A DNA stretch of 64,000 nt from Methanobacterium sp. BRmetb2 (GCA_003491285.1 CP022705.1:1237501-1301500), one strand, 5' to 3'; positions 46,812 to 56,399 are shown, counted from the first letter of the stretch. Numbers and translations: made by a program. The notes: generated by a model from the letters alone, not told the origin.

Positions 46812-47639
46812 TTAATCCATCATACCGTATTTGACTACCAATTCTTCCATTTCTTCCATGGTCATGGGAGTAGGGATTACAAAATTTTTATTGTTAATAA
46901 TTTTATCAGCTAATGTCTTGTATTCTAAGGCCTGATTACATGTATCATCAAATTCTATCACTGATTTTTTATTGAACTCTGCCTTTTGTACGATATTATC
47001 TCTTGGAACAAAGTAAATCATCTGTGTTCCAATTTTTTCGCAGAATTCTTCCAGTAATTCATGTTCACCATCTACCTTACGGCTGTTACATATTATTCCG
47101 CCTAATCTAACTCCGCTTTGTTCTGCATATTTTACCATACCTTTACAGATATTATTAGCAGCGTATAGTGCCATCATTTCTCCTGAAGCTACTATATATA
47201 TTTCTTCTGCTTTACCGTCTCTTACAGGCATGGCAAATCCACCACATACAACGTCACCTAGTACATCAAAGAAAACGAAATCCAGATTGTCTTCGTAAAC
47301 TCCGTACATTTCCATGAGAGTTATGGCTGTAATAACACCTCTTCCTGCGCATCCTACACCTGGTTCTGGACCACCGGATTCTACACATTTTATTCCTTTG
47401 TAACCGGTTTCAATCACATTTTCAGGGGTACAAGCTTCTTCACCTTCCTCTCTTAAGGTGTCCATCATGGTGGTTTGCATAGTTCCACCAAGAATCAGTC
47501 TTGTACTATCTGCTTTAGGATCACAACCATGTATCATAACGTTTTTATCGTGAAAATGAGCCATTGCGGCTGCGGTGTTCTGTTGGGTTGTGGATTTTCC
47601 GATTCCGCCCTTTCCATAAATTGCTATTTTTCTAACCAT
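46812..47639 (-). CDS. nifH: Nitrogenase iron protein
   Basis: This 275-residue NifH has the P-loop YGKGGIGKST at the N-terminus. Cysteines that bridge the dimer [4Fe-4S] cluster are in GVGCAGRG and VLGDVVCGGFA; the arginine in GCAGRGV is the ADP-ribosylation position in bacteria. It hydrolyses ATP to deliver electrons to NifDK and takes part in cofactor assembly. I use the ATG at 47639 because it gives the family N-terminus and follows AAGGAA; a TTG six bases upstream is the alternative. It is the first gene of the operon, with an NrpR-type operator in its promoter. Confidence 0.95.
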   Translation of the reverse strand: MVRKIAIYGKGGIGKSTTQQNTAAAMAHFHDKNVMIHGCDPKADSTRLILGGTMQTTMMDTLREEGEEACTPENVIETGYKGIKCVESGGPEPGVGCAGRGVITAITLMEMYGVYEDNLDFVFFDVLGDVVCGGFAMPVRDGKAEEIYIVASGEMMALYAANNICKGMVKYAEQSGVRLGGIICNSRKVDGEHELLEEFCEKIGTQMIYFVPRDNIVQKAEFNKKSVIEFDDTCNQALEYKTLADKIINNKNFVIPTPMTMEEMEELVVKYGMMD

Positions 47640-47681
47640 TTTCAATTCCTTCTGTTTTTCAAAATTATCTCACCGGAATAA

Positions 47682-47695
47682 GGAAACATACTTCC
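47682..47695. promoter_or_regulatory. NrpR operator of the nif operon
   Basis: GGAA, ACATAC, TTCC is an exact GGAA-N6-TTCC palindrome, the NrpR operator defined in methanogens. It lies about 29 bases downstream of the nifH TATA element and so covers the predicted start of transcription. A further GGAA lies 7 bases upstream of it. NrpR releases this site when 2-oxoglutarate is high, that is, in nitrogen shortage. Confidence 0.85.
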
Positions 47696-47718
47696 GACAA
47701 TAAGTAATTGATCAATTT

Positions 47719-47728
47719 CTTATTTAAA
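47719..47728 (-). promoter_or_regulatory. TATA box of the nif operon
   Basis: On the minus strand the sequence reads TTTAAATAAG, an archaeal TATA element about 85 bases from the nifH start codon. It is spaced so that transcription would begin at the NrpR operator. Confidence 0.55.
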
Positions 47729-47954
47729 CTTTTCCTTATTGAACACCAAAAACTAATATTTATGAAAAATTTACAGATGTTCTAGTACAAATCTGAACAT
47801 TATCTAATTTTTCAATTTAATCAAAAATGAACTAAAAATATAAAAAGAAAATATTTATACTATTTAAAGTTCCACATGTCTTTGATTGCTTAACGATATA
47901 ATTTTTTTGTTAAAAAAAATTGTAAATATATCATATTAAATAGAGGTATTAACT

Positions 47955-48452
47955 ATGGATATTATAAATTACAAACCAATAGGAATCATTTATTCTCCAT
48001 TCAAAGATCTTAAAGGCATGCCTATACAACCTGTAGGGGCTAAAGGAATAAAAGGAGAAATCGTAATAGAAGAAGAATTTACGGATGGATTAAAAGATTT
48101 AGATGGATTTTCACATATAATTCTAATTTATCATTTGCATATGTGTCGTTCACATTCTTTAACGGTTAAACCATTTTTAGATACTGTTGAAAGAGGAATT
48201 TTTGCTACTAGAGCTCCAAAACGTCCTAATCCACTTGGAATTTCAGTCGTAAAGTTAGATAAAGTTGAAGGTAATAAAATCTACATATCCAATGTGGATA
48301 TTTTAGATGGTACTCCACTTCTCGATATAAAACCGTATATTCCTCACTTTGATAGAAGTGAAGATGAAGAAGTATGTGTAGGTTGGTTTGAAGATAAACA
48401 TCACGAAGCTTCTAATAAAAAATCTGATGGACGTTTCCTTGATTCCGACTAA
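47955..48452 (+). CDS. trmO: TrmO-type tRNA m6t6A37 methyltransferase
   Basis: This 165-residue protein belongs to the TsaA/YaeB (TrmO) family. The N-terminus (IGIIYSPFKDLKGMPIQP) is typical, and the SAM-binding core shows VERGIFATRAPKRPNPLGISVVKLDKVEG and ILDGTPLLDIKPYIPHFD. TrmO adds a methyl group to threonylcarbamoyladenosine at position 37 of certain tRNAs in E. coli; archaeal members may differ in substrate. It is divergent from nifH and convergent with nrpR, so it is not part of the nitrogen regulon by position. Confidence 0.85.
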   Translation: MDIINYKPIGIIYSPFKDLKGMPIQPVGAKGIKGEIVIEEEFTDGLKDLDGFSHIILIYHLHMCRSHSLTVKPFLDTVERGIFATRAPKRPNPLGISVVKLDKVEGNKIYISNVDILDGTPLLDIKPYIPHFDRSEDEEVCVGWFEDKHHEASNKKSDGRFLDSD

Positions 48453-48488
48453 ATTTCCATCTAAAATCTAACTTTTTTATTATTTTAA

Positions 48489-50195
48489 TTAAAATTCTTC
48501 CATTTCTTTAAGATTCATCATAGCTGCAACTGATTTAACTTCAACAGGTATATTGCTCTCTTTTAATGCAGCTATCGGATTTAATCCGCCAGGCACAACT
48601 ATACCTGCGTGATATCTTTCTACTTTAGCATTAAAAACTAGTTCACTTGGATCTCCAACTTTCAATATGGAAAAACCACATTTTTCTATTTTATCAAGTA
48701 GTTCGAGGGCGTGTGGGCGTGCAAGATATGGGATCTGTTTAATGCTTGATAATATTCTACCATAATTTTTAATGGAATCTAAAACAGAAGTCATACCCTT
48801 TGATATATATATTTCATGGGCATCAAGGGATGATCCACTGTAAGCGGTCAATTCAACAAAACGAGGACCTTTTTCTTCCATTTCAAGAATTCCACCGTAT
48901 CTTGGAACTGATTGTATTCCGTTTTTAATTAAAATTCCATCTATAGTTAAACTACACACTGTTGCAATACCTGATATTTTTGGATCCTGTGGATGAGGTG
49001 ATATTTTATAATATTTAGTTGTAGCATATTCTGGCCTAAGTTTCAAAACTCTATTCATTATTTCTAATGATTCATCAAGGTCATTGTTGTCTATATACGA
49101 TATATTTGTTATTACATTACCTTCAAGAGATTCTACATCCAAATCAACATTGTATATGAGGTTCCAGGCTTTAGAAAGTATAAATTTAACTTTTGCGGAA
49201 GATTCAGGCCCCGCAGTCTTTATGACAGGTTTAACATTTGTTATGCTTTTCATTTCTTTGAAATCGACAATATTTTCAGCTAATTTAATATTTACTTCGC
49301 ATCCTGCTTCATTAGCTGCATTTAAAGGAGCTATACCTCCTATGATTGCTATTCCTATCATATCATCTTCTACGGGAACGCCAAGCACAGATTCTCCATT
49401 TTCTCCTATCTTTAAAAGGCCAGATATTCCAATTTTTCCAAGTTTTTGGAATAATTCTTTTGCTTTTTCCCGGGCAGAGCTTGGAATTATCCTGAAGTTG
49501 GCAGGTATTACTCCTGTTCCTTCTTCAACAACTTGAAGTACCGAAGTCATATCTTTAGCAGTAAAAGCTTCCAGCGGAGTCATTGATGTCTTTTTGTATG
49601 CAATCAGTTCTGTAAAACGCGTTGGAATGTTATCTTCAATACTTACAAGACCCCCATACTGGGGAATTACAGGGATTCCCTCGTTTAAGAGCATACCGTC
49701 AACTGTTGTTCCACATACTGTTTCTAGCTTTACTTCGCGTTTTCCCGATGTTTCAGAATGATTATCTATAATTTTTACATAAGGACTAACAGCAATACCA
49801 CTTTTAAACACTTTTTTAAGTATATCCATTACTTTTTTGTTATAAATAAAACTTGAGGTGTTAACCACAACTTTCCCAGCACCTTCAACAGGATTTAGAG
49901 TGGTTTTATACATCATTCCTTCAAATTTAGAAAAAACAAAATCAACTTGATCGTATATTAAACCTTTTTCTAATTCTCTAAGACCTCTTTCAGTTATACG
50001 TCGCCCAGAATACCCTATACGTTCTGTAAATCCTTTTTCGTCCAGAATTCGCATGTGATATCTTACAGCTCTTTCCCCAATAGTGTAACCTTTGTTTTTA
50101 AGGCCGTTAGCTATTGTTTTTGCTCCGAGAACATCTTCACTATCTGAGAGTATCCTTAAAATTTCCATCATTTTACGATCAGTTTCATTTGGCAT
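48489..50195 (-). CDS. nrpR: NrpR, global nitrogen repressor
   Basis: This 568-residue protein has a winged helix at residues about 1-70 (KTIANGLKNKGYTIGERAVRYHMRILDEKGF). Two copies of the NrpR effector domain follow (about 85-310 and 320-560). The duplication is visible in the matching pairs VPVIPQYGGLVSIEDN / QSVPRYGGILEMEEK and TSMTPLEAF / SSLDAHEIY. This fused HTH-plus-two-domain form is the single-protein NrpR known from Methanococcus. It represses nif and glnA by binding GGAA-N6-TTCC and is released by 2-oxoglutarate. The gene lies exactly between its two probable targets. Confidence 0.93.
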   Translation of the reverse strand: MPNETDRKMMEILRILSDSEDVLGAKTIANGLKNKGYTIGERAVRYHMRILDEKGFTERIGYSGRRITERGLRELEKGLIYDQVDFVFSKFEGMMYKTTLNPVEGAGKVVVNTSSFIYNKKVMDILKKVFKSGIAVSPYVKIIDNHSETSGKREVKLETVCGTTVDGMLLNEGIPVIPQYGGLVSIEDNIPTRFTELIAYKKTSMTPLEAFTAKDMTSVLQVVEEGTGVIPANFRIIPSSAREKAKELFQKLGKIGISGLLKIGENGESVLGVPVEDDMIGIAIIGGIAPLNAANEAGCEVNIKLAENIVDFKEMKSITNVKPVIKTAGPESSAKVKFILSKAWNLIYNVDLDVESLEGNVITNISYIDNNDLDESLEIMNRVLKLRPEYATTKYYKISPHPQDPKISGIATVCSLTIDGILIKNGIQSVPRYGGILEMEEKGPRFVELTAYSGSSLDAHEIYISKGMTSVLDSIKNYGRILSSIKQIPYLARPHALELLDKIEKCGFSILKVGDPSELVFNAKVERYHAGIVVPGGLNPIAALKESNIPVEVKSVAAMMNLKEMEEF

Positions 50196-50287
50196 CTAGT
50201 CACCGATTGAATTATGATCTAATATTCTGTTTACTCTAATAAATAGTTTAAAATAAAAAATTAATATAAAAAAAAGAAATTGGGATT

Positions 50288-51616
50288 TTATATGGTCAAG
50301 TATCGGTCTAATTCATACTGGAATACTTGTATTCTGTAGTCATCCCATTCTTCTCTCTTCAAATCCATGAATTGATCGTATATGTGGTCTCCCAATGAGG
50401 ATTTAACTATATCATCCTTTTCCAGAGCATGATATGCTTCCCATAAGCTGGAAGGTAATGTTTCGATTCCCATACCAGCAACTTCGTTTGAATTTAAGTC
50501 AAATACATCAATTTCTGTTGGATCTCCAGGATGGACTTTATTTTTAATACCGTCCATACCTGCTTCGAGCATGGCTGCGAATGCAAGGTAAGGGTTACAT
50601 GATGGGTCAGGACATCTGAATTCAACTCTAGTTCCGTTACCTCTGGAGGCAGGGACTCTTACTAGAGTAGATCTGTTTCTTAAACCATATGCTATGTATA
50701 CTGGAGCTTCGTATCCAGGAACTAGTCTTTTGTATGAGTTTACTGATGGTGCAACTACAGCGGATAATGCTTTGGAGTGTTTTAGAAGTCCTCCTACAAA
50801 GTATAATGCTTCTTCTGATAATTGGTTTTCTGTGTCTGGGTCAAAGAAAATGTTCTTACCGTCTTTGAATAAACTCTGGTGGCAGTGCATTCCACTACCA
50901 TTTACTCCAAAGAATGGTTTTGGCATAAAGGTTACCATATATCCAAGTTTAGCTACAATGGCTTTTATGGCTTGTTTAAATGTTATAACTGCATCAGCAG
51001 TTTTCATTGCATTATCAAATTTAAAGTCTATTTCATGCTGACCAGGACCTACTTCGTGGTGACTTACTTCTATATCAAATTTAAGTTCTTCTAATCCTAA
51101 AACCAGTTCTCTTCTAACGTCAGTTCCTTGATCTACAGGTTCAACATCAAAATAAACACCTGAATCATGAGGTACAATGTTGCCTTCTTCATCTTCACCT
51201 ATAATGAAAAATTCTGGTTCTGGTCCAACATTGTATTCATAACCTTTTTTCTCAGCTTTAGCTAAAGCTTTTTTTAATATATACCGGGGGTCTCCTTCAA
51301 ACGGAGTTCCATCAGGCCAGTAAATATCACATATAAACCGACAAACACCTTTTTCTTCTGGTCTCCAAGGTAATGTGGAGAAAGTGTCTGGGTCTGGTTT
51401 GATTACGAGATCACTATTATTTATATCTACAAAACCTTCAATGGACGAACCGTCGAATAATAGCCCATCTTTTATTATATCTTCTATATCTTCTGATTTA
51501 ACCAGGGGAACAGCCATGTTTTTTGGAGTTCCGTGTATATCCACAAATTGCAGCCTTACAAATTTAGTACCGCATTTTTCTATATTTTCAATTACTTGTC
51601 CGATTTTATCTGGCAA
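50288..51616 (-). CDS. glnA: Type I glutamine synthetase
   Basis: This 442-residue GSI makes glutamine from glutamate, ammonia and ATP. Family motifs are present: DGSSIEGF (about 53-60), VGPEPEFFI, HHEVGPGQHEIDF, KPFFGVNGSGMHCHQS, and the flexible-loop Glu region RGNGTRVEFRCPDPSCNPYLA. The start is TTG, nine bases after GGAGGT. No adenylylation-site tyrosine motif (NLYDLP type) stands out. Nitrogen control here is likely by NrpR on the promoter operator. Confidence 0.95.
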   Translation of the reverse strand: MPDKIGQVIENIEKCGTKFVRLQFVDIHGTPKNMAVPLVKSEDIEDIIKDGLLFDGSSIEGFVDINNSDLVIKPDPDTFSTLPWRPEEKGVCRFICDIYWPDGTPFEGDPRYILKKALAKAEKKGYEYNVGPEPEFFIIGEDEEGNIVPHDSGVYFDVEPVDQGTDVRRELVLGLEELKFDIEVSHHEVGPGQHEIDFKFDNAMKTADAVITFKQAIKAIVAKLGYMVTFMPKPFFGVNGSGMHCHQSLFKDGKNIFFDPDTENQLSEEALYFVGGLLKHSKALSAVVAPSVNSYKRLVPGYEAPVYIAYGLRNRSTLVRVPASRGNGTRVEFRCPDPSCNPYLAFAAMLEAGMDGIKNKVHPGDPTEIDVFDLNSNEVAGMGIETLPSSLWEAYHALEKDDIVKSSLGDHIYDQFMDLKREEWDDYRIQVFQYELDRYLTI

Positions 51617-51644
51617 TTATTATACCTCCATGAAAATTAATGCC

Positions 51645-51658
51645 GGAAACAAGTTTCC
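51645..51658. promoter_or_regulatory. NrpR operator of glnA
   Basis: GGAA, ACAAGT, TTCC is an exact GGAA-N6-TTCC palindrome, just downstream of the glnA TATA box on the minus strand. It lies 28 bases before the TTG start, with the transcription start expected inside or next to it. Confidence 0.85.
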
Positions 51659-51663
51659 TTTTT

Positions 51664-51675
51664 CTTATATATAAA
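51664..51675 (-). promoter_or_regulatory. TATA box of glnA
   Basis: On the minus strand TTTATATATAAG is a near-perfect archaeal TATA box. It is placed directly upstream of the NrpR operator. Confidence 0.65.
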
Positions 51676-51896
51676 TGTTTTGACATATAAAGTTTTTTTT
51701 TCAATTGGTTCATTTTATGTCATTTTTTTGATTTAATTTTTAGATAGTACTATTTTTCTTTGGATTAAAAATAAATTCAAAAAAAATCTTTTTTTATTTA
51801 AAACTTCTTTTAACCTTAATAATGTCCTTGATTGCAAATAAAAAGAATATCAAGCTTTTTTATCAATTTTTAAGAAAAATAATTCTTCTTATTTTT

Positions 51897-52658
51897 TTAT
51901 TTATCTCCATGGTTAATCATAGAGAATGGTTCTTCTCTTAATAGATCAAAATTTAGAACTTTAGGAGCAAAAACAGGCTTACCTCTCCCCGTAATTAATT
52001 TTAAAGACTCAAAAGCCTGTAAACATCCAACGATGTTAGGAACAGATGCAATAACTGGTGGAACATCTTTATTTAATTTTTCAACTTCTGAAACCACATT
52101 TGCATCTAAATCTTTATTTGAAGAGGGCAATTTAAATGTTTCCTCATAATTTGGAGTTTCACTGGTAAAAGTGGTGATCTGACCCATCGTTCCATGTATT
52201 GCTCCATGAATGAAGGGAATGTCTAAATCTAAGGCAGATCTACTTACTATAATCCTGCTAATAAGATTATCCAGAGCATCTATGATAATATCACTATTTT
52301 TAATGATTTCCTCTACGTTTCCATCATTTAATTCGGTTTCAACAGCCTCTAAATTTATAAAAGGGTTTATGGATTTGGCAATTTCCTCTGTAATTTTAAT
52401 CTTAGATTTACCTACAGTGTAAAAACTACTCATAATTTGTCGATTTATATTTGAAACATCAAAAGAATCTTTGTCCACTATTCTAAGATTACCTATTCCC
52501 ATTCGACAGAGCATTTCAATAGCAGCTCCACCAATACCTCCGCATCCAATAACTGTTACACGAGATTTTTTTAATTTTAGCTGGTCTTTTTTGGTTAATA
52601 TACCCATTTGTCTGCTGATCATTTCCCAGTAAGCCATTCCCTCATATCTTTTAGGCAT
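51897..52658 (-). CDS. ThiF/MoeB/HesA-family adenylyltransferase-like protein
   Basis: This 253-residue E1-like protein has the nucleotide loop IGCGGIGGAAIEMLCRMGIG near residues 34-53, RIVDKDSFDVSNINRQ, and SDIIIDALDN at about 117-126. It lacks the paired CxxC zinc motifs of MoeB and ThiF; the main cysteines are isolated. Members activate the C-terminus of small ubiquitin-like sulfur carriers such as MoaD, ThiS or SAMP. Given the Mo-cofactor theme, a MoaD-activating role is attractive but unproven; thiC about 2.5 kb away is another hint. Confidence 0.8.
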   Translation of the reverse strand: MPKRYEGMAYWEMISRQMGILTKKDQLKLKKSRVTVIGCGGIGGAAIEMLCRMGIGNLRIVDKDSFDVSNINRQIMSSFYTVGKSKIKITEEIAKSINPFINLEAVETELNDGNVEEIIKNSDIIIDALDNLISRIIVSRSALDLDIPFIHGAIHGTMGQITTFTSETPNYEETFKLPSSNKDLDANVVSEVEKLNKDVPPVIASVPNIVGCLQAFESLKLITGRGKPVFAPKVLNFDLLREEPFSMINHGDK

Positions 52659-52825
52659 ATATTCACCTGAACTAGTTATATTTAAATTTCGGTTAATAAA
52701 ATATGTTTTTTCAAAGATGATATCCTAGTTTAACTTAAGTAAATTTTACTTAATCTATGTATTATTCCTCATTCAGTTAGTTCTATCTAAATCAATATAT
52801 TTTATTATAGCTAATAATATATTTC

Positions 52826-53461
52826 ATGAAAAATTGGGATAATATTTACAAGAAAAATGGTATGGTTCAAGTAGAGCCTTCACCTTATGTAATTGATGCA
52901 ATCAACTTCTTTAAAGATGAAAATTTGGTAAAGATATTGGATTTAGGTTGTGGAACCGGCCGGCACGTATTTTGCTTGAAATACCATGGATTTAAAGTTT
53001 GGGGCTGCGACAAATCTGATCATGCTTTGGATATAGCCTCTGAAGATACTCCTGAAGCTCAATTATCTCAGTGTGATTTTAAATCGTTGCCCTATCCAGA
53101 CGAATTTTTTGATGGTGTCATATCTCATGGCGTTATTCATCATGCCAGAATCAACGAAATAAAAAAGGCCATATCAGAGATTCATAGGGTTTTAAACATG
53201 GATGGGCTTGTTTATATTCTTGTACCTTCGGTAGAACATGAAGAATTTCCCACAGGAAATTCAATAGAGAAAAATACTAAAATTTACATTGATGCAATTG
53301 ATGGAGATTTACCACACCATTATTTCACTAAAAATGAGTTGGAAGAATTTTTCAGTGATTTTGAAGTAATTAAACTGGAACACGTGGTTTATAAAAGTGA
53401 AAAGAATCCTGCTAAAACCGCGGCAGGTTTTGTTTTATATGCTAAAAAGGTGGAAAGTTGA
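52826..53461 (+). CDS. Class I SAM-dependent methyltransferase
   Basis: This 211-residue methyltransferase resembles the UbiE/type-11 group. Motif I is ILDLGCGTGRHVFCLK near residues 37-52, followed by VWGCDKSDHALDIA and FDGVISHGVIHHA near 94-106. There is no clear membrane segment. It is divergent from the ThiF-like gene and precedes the tRNA gene, with no operon partner that would point to a substrate. Confidence 0.82.
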   Translation: MKNWDNIYKKNGMVQVEPSPYVIDAINFFKDENLVKILDLGCGTGRHVFCLKYHGFKVWGCDKSDHALDIASEDTPEAQLSQCDFKSLPYPDEFFDGVISHGVIHHARINEIKKAISEIHRVLNMDGLVYILVPSVEHEEFPTGNSIEKNTKIYIDAIDGDLPHHYFTKNELEEFFSDFEVIKLEHVVYKSEKNPAKTAAGFVLYAKKVES

Positions 53462-53582
53462 GTAAAATTTTTAATAAAAACAGATCATAATTGAATAATT
53501 TTTAATCAGAGATAAATAATATAACTGAAGTTTAAATGGGAAATGTTTTAGTAATTATTTATAGAAAGAATTAATACTTGAG

Positions 53583-53694
<112 letters not shown>

Positions 53695-53870
53695 GCTTAT
53701 ATGCTGTTATATCTCATACAATTTAAACTTTTCTATAGTTATAATTAGTTTCGTTATTTTCAAATAAATTTATCTGTAGCTTAATAATAATGGTTAAGTG
53801 TCTGCCTTATATTTTAAAGTGATTGCTGTTGTTTACTAAATATATTTAAATTAAATTTGAGGGTGTTTAA

Positions 53871-54701
53871 TTGGATGAACACGTAATAGAAGCTTTGGGA
53901 AAGTCTAAGATCGTGATAAGAGACGGTAAAATAGTGAAAATTGGAGATCCACAAATTCATTACTGTCCTCTATTTGAAAAATACAGGGGAATCAAAAAAT
54001 TAACTCCTACTACAATTGAAGAAAATATTAAATTTAGAATTGAAGATTTTGGAATGTGCACTCCCCATAGAATCTTAAAAATGAAGGATTTCCTTTCATT
54101 TGGAATATCCGAAACTTTAAGTACTCTGCTAGAGGATAAAATAATTGAATGTGCAGTTATTGTCTGTGAAGGTGCAGGAACAGTTATAATAAATGATCCA
54201 GAACTGGTTCAGGGTATTGGTGGCAGAATATCTGGATTTACATCCACTTCTCCTATCCAAAAAATTATAGATGAGATAGGAAGAGACAATGTTCTTCTAC
54301 CGGAAGAGGCAGAGATTGATCAAGTTGAAGGTGTTCTCAAGGCCATAGATTTAGGTTATGAAAAGATAGCAGTTACCATTACTTCAGCAAAACATGCTAA
54401 AAAAATTCGAGAAATTGAAAAACAGTATGGTGATGTAAATATTTACATTTTTGCAGTCCATACCACGGGAATATCTGAAGAAGATGCAGACGGTCTCTTT
54501 AGATATTGTGATGTTATAACTGCATGTGCTTCTAAATCTTTAAGAAAAATCGCAGATAAAGATAAAGTATTCAGTGTAGGGGCTTCAATACCTATATATG
54601 GTGTTAGCAAGGATGGTAAAGACTTTTTAAAAAGAAGAATTAAAAAGATCGGAGGTTTAAGGGAAAAAAAGGATGCTAAAATCCCCGACCCCTTGATCTA
54701 A
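53871..54701 (+). CDS. Methanogenesis marker protein 8 (DUF2099 family)
   Basis: This 276-residue protein fits methanogenesis marker 8, a family confined to methanogens and relatives whose function is unknown. Recognisable segments are IGDPQIHYCPLFEKYRG (about 25-41), RIEDFGMCTPHRILKMKDFLSFG (about 57-79), VIVCEGAGTVI and a C-terminal KVFSVGASIPIYGVSKDGK. The start is TTG behind GAGGGTG. Three of its cysteines lie in the conserved first third and C-terminal domain (CACAS-like VITACAS). It overlaps the CBS gene tail to tail by four bases. Confidence 0.85.
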   Translation: MDEHVIEALGKSKIVIRDGKIVKIGDPQIHYCPLFEKYRGIKKLTPTTIEENIKFRIEDFGMCTPHRILKMKDFLSFGISETLSTLLEDKIIECAVIVCEGAGTVIINDPELVQGIGGRISGFTSTSPIQKIIDEIGRDNVLLPEEAEIDQVEGVLKAIDLGYEKIAVTITSAKHAKKIREIEKQYGDVNIYIFAVHTTGISEEDADGLFRYCDVITACASKSLRKIADKDKVFSVGASIPIYGVSKDGKDFLKRRIKKIGGLREKKDAKIPDPLI

Positions 54702-55102
54702 TCCAGATAATCTGCAAATGCTTTTATTATGGTACTTTGGGTTATTAATCCTACTAAATTCCCATTTTCCACCACAGGAATTCTTTGAAAACCAGTGTTG
54801 GCCATAATCTTTGCGATTTCACCAATTGGGGTGTTTTTGTTCACTACAATAAGTTCTTTACTCATCAGATCCTCAACTTTAAGCCCAAGGGCTTCACTTC
54901 CTGCGAGTAAAACATCGCGATGTGTTAAAAGGCCAACAAGCTTTTTTTGGCCCACTATGGGGACAGCTCCGATGTTACAACGCACCATTTTTAATTTAGC
55001 AGCAGCAACCAGGTCATCTGGTGAGCTTACATGAATATCTGTAATCATCACGTCCTGGGCAACTAGTTTCTTAATCATAGACATATTTGTAATTAAAGTC
55101 AT
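54698..55102 (-). CDS. CBS-domain pair protein
   Basis: This 134-residue protein has two CBS domains (residues about 12-65 and 76-134), visible in the repeated GAVPIV-KLVGLLTHRDVL and FQRIPVVENGNLVGLITQSTI segments. Such pairs bind adenine nucleotides or SAM and usually regulate partner proteins. No partner domain is fused. The ATG at 55102 lacks a good Shine-Dalgarno; an ATG at 55084 would give a slightly shorter protein. It is divergent from thiC with 22 bases between start codons, so the promoters overlap. Confidence 0.8.
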   Translation of the reverse strand: MTLITNMSMIKKLVAQDVMITDIHVSSPDDLVAAAKLKMVRCNIGAVPIVGQKKLVGLLTHRDVLLAGSEALGLKVEDLMSKELIVVNKNTPIGEIAKIMANTGFQRIPVVENGNLVGLITQSTIIKAFADYLD

Positions 55103-55124
55103 ATATTAACATGAGGGATAAAAA

Positions 55125-56399
55125 TTGACTCAAATGGATTCAGCAATTAAAGGTAAAATAACCAGAGAAATGCAAGTTATTGCAGAAAAAGAAAATATTG
55201 ACGTTCATAAAATTATTAAAAGAGTAGCTAAAGGTCATATTGCCATACCAAAGAATATAAAAAGAGATACAATTCCATTAGGTGTGGGAAAGGGATTAAC
55301 AACCAAAATAAATGCTAATTTAGGATCTTCCTCAGAATTAGAAGATATTAAACTTGAAGTGGAGAAGGCAAAAATTGCTGTGGATTATGGTGTAGATACC
55401 ATAATGGATTTGAGCACTGGATATGACTTTAAAAATGTCAGAAAACAAGTTATGGACGCGGTAGACGTTCCTATAGGAACAGTTCCTATTTATGAGGCGG
55501 GTGTTGTTGCTTCCGAAAAAAAAGGAGCAGTAATCCATATGGACGAAGACGACATGTTTCAGGCTATTATAAATCAGGCCAAGGAAGGTGTTGACTTCAT
55601 GACAGTGCACTGTGGAATTACCTGTGAGACTGTTGAAAAATTAAAAAGATCCAATCGTCTTATGGGAATTGTAAGCCGAGGCGGGGCATTTTTAACTGCG
55701 TGGATTATGCACAATGGTGAAGAAAATCCATTATATAAAAATTATGACTATTTACTGGAAATAGCACATGAATATGATGTTACTCTGAGTTTAGGTGATG
55801 GCATGAGGCCGGGTTGTCTTAATGATGCTTCAGATATTCCTCAAATTCAAGAACTTCTGATTTTAGGTGACCTTGTTCAAAGAGCCCGAGATCATGGTGT
55901 TCAAACCATGGTAGAAGGACCAGGACACATGCCCTTAGATCAGATAAAATCCAACATGGAAATACAGAAAACTGTGTGTAAAAATGCTCCTTTCTATGTA
56001 TTGGGCCCCATAGTAACTGACATGGCTCCAGGATATGATCATATAACTTCTGCTATTGGCGGTGCCATTGCTGCCAGTTCAGGGGCTGATTTTTTATGTT
56101 ATGTAACGCCTTCTGAGCATCTGGCAATACCTGATGTGGAAGCAGTTAAAGAAGGGGTAATAGCATCTAAAATTGCTGCTCAAGCAGCAGATGTTTCATT
56201 AGGGCTTAAAAATGCATGGGATAATGAACTAAACATGTCTAAGGCTCGAAAAAATTTTGACTGGGAAAAACAATTTGAACTGGCTTTTGATCACCAAAAA
56301 CCAAAAGAATATCGTAAAAGAAAATTAGTTAAAACTGATGACATGTGTACTATGTGCGGAGAATTCTGTGCATTGAGATTGGTTAGAAACGATTTTTAA
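55125..56399 (+). CDS. thiC: Phosphomethylpyrimidine synthase
   Basis: This 424-residue radical SAM enzyme converts aminoimidazole ribotide to hydroxymethylpyrimidine phosphate for thiamine. Key segments are IDTIMDLST-like VDTIMDLSTGYD, MTVHCGITCETVEKL, SLGDGMRPGCLNDASD and EGPGHMPLDQI. The C-terminal cluster motif is CTMCGEFC (near residues 411-418). The start is TTG behind GAGGGA. I saw no TPP riboswitch in the 22 bases before the divergent CBS gene, so control is probably by a protein or promoter. Confidence 0.94.
   Translation: MTQMDSAIKGKITREMQVIAEKENIDVHKIIKRVAKGHIAIPKNIKRDTIPLGVGKGLTTKINANLGSSSELEDIKLEVEKAKIAVDYGVDTIMDLSTGYDFKNVRKQVMDAVDVPIGTVPIYEAGVVASEKKGAVIHMDEDDMFQAIINQAKEGVDFMTVHCGITCETVEKLKRSNRLMGIVSRGGAFLTAWIMHNGEENPLYKNYDYLLEIAHEYDVTLSLGDGMRPGCLNDASDIPQIQELLILGDLVQRARDHGVQTMVEGPGHMPLDQIKSNMEIQKTVCKNAPFYVLGPIVTDMAPGYDHITSAIGGAIAASSGADFLCYVTPSEHLAIPDVEAVKEGVIASKIAAQAADVSLGLKNAWDNELNMSKARKNFDWEKQFELAFDHQKPKEYRKRKLVKTDDMCTMCGEFCALRLVRNDF

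Larger units (their letters stand above)
47640..47954. other. Divergent nifH / trmO intergenic region
   Basis: No gene is visible. The nifH side holds the TATA element and NrpR operator listed separately. The trmO side is A/T rich with TATA-like sequence near 47900-47940. Confidence 0.5.

Noticed and set aside
47890..47920. AACGATATAA word near trmO as another Mo/W dyad
   Set aside because: No second arm exists at ten-base spacing, and the gene has no link to molybdenum.
55103..55124. TPP riboswitch before thiC
   Set aside because: Only 22 bases separate thiC from the divergent CBS gene, and no thi-box-like sequence is present.
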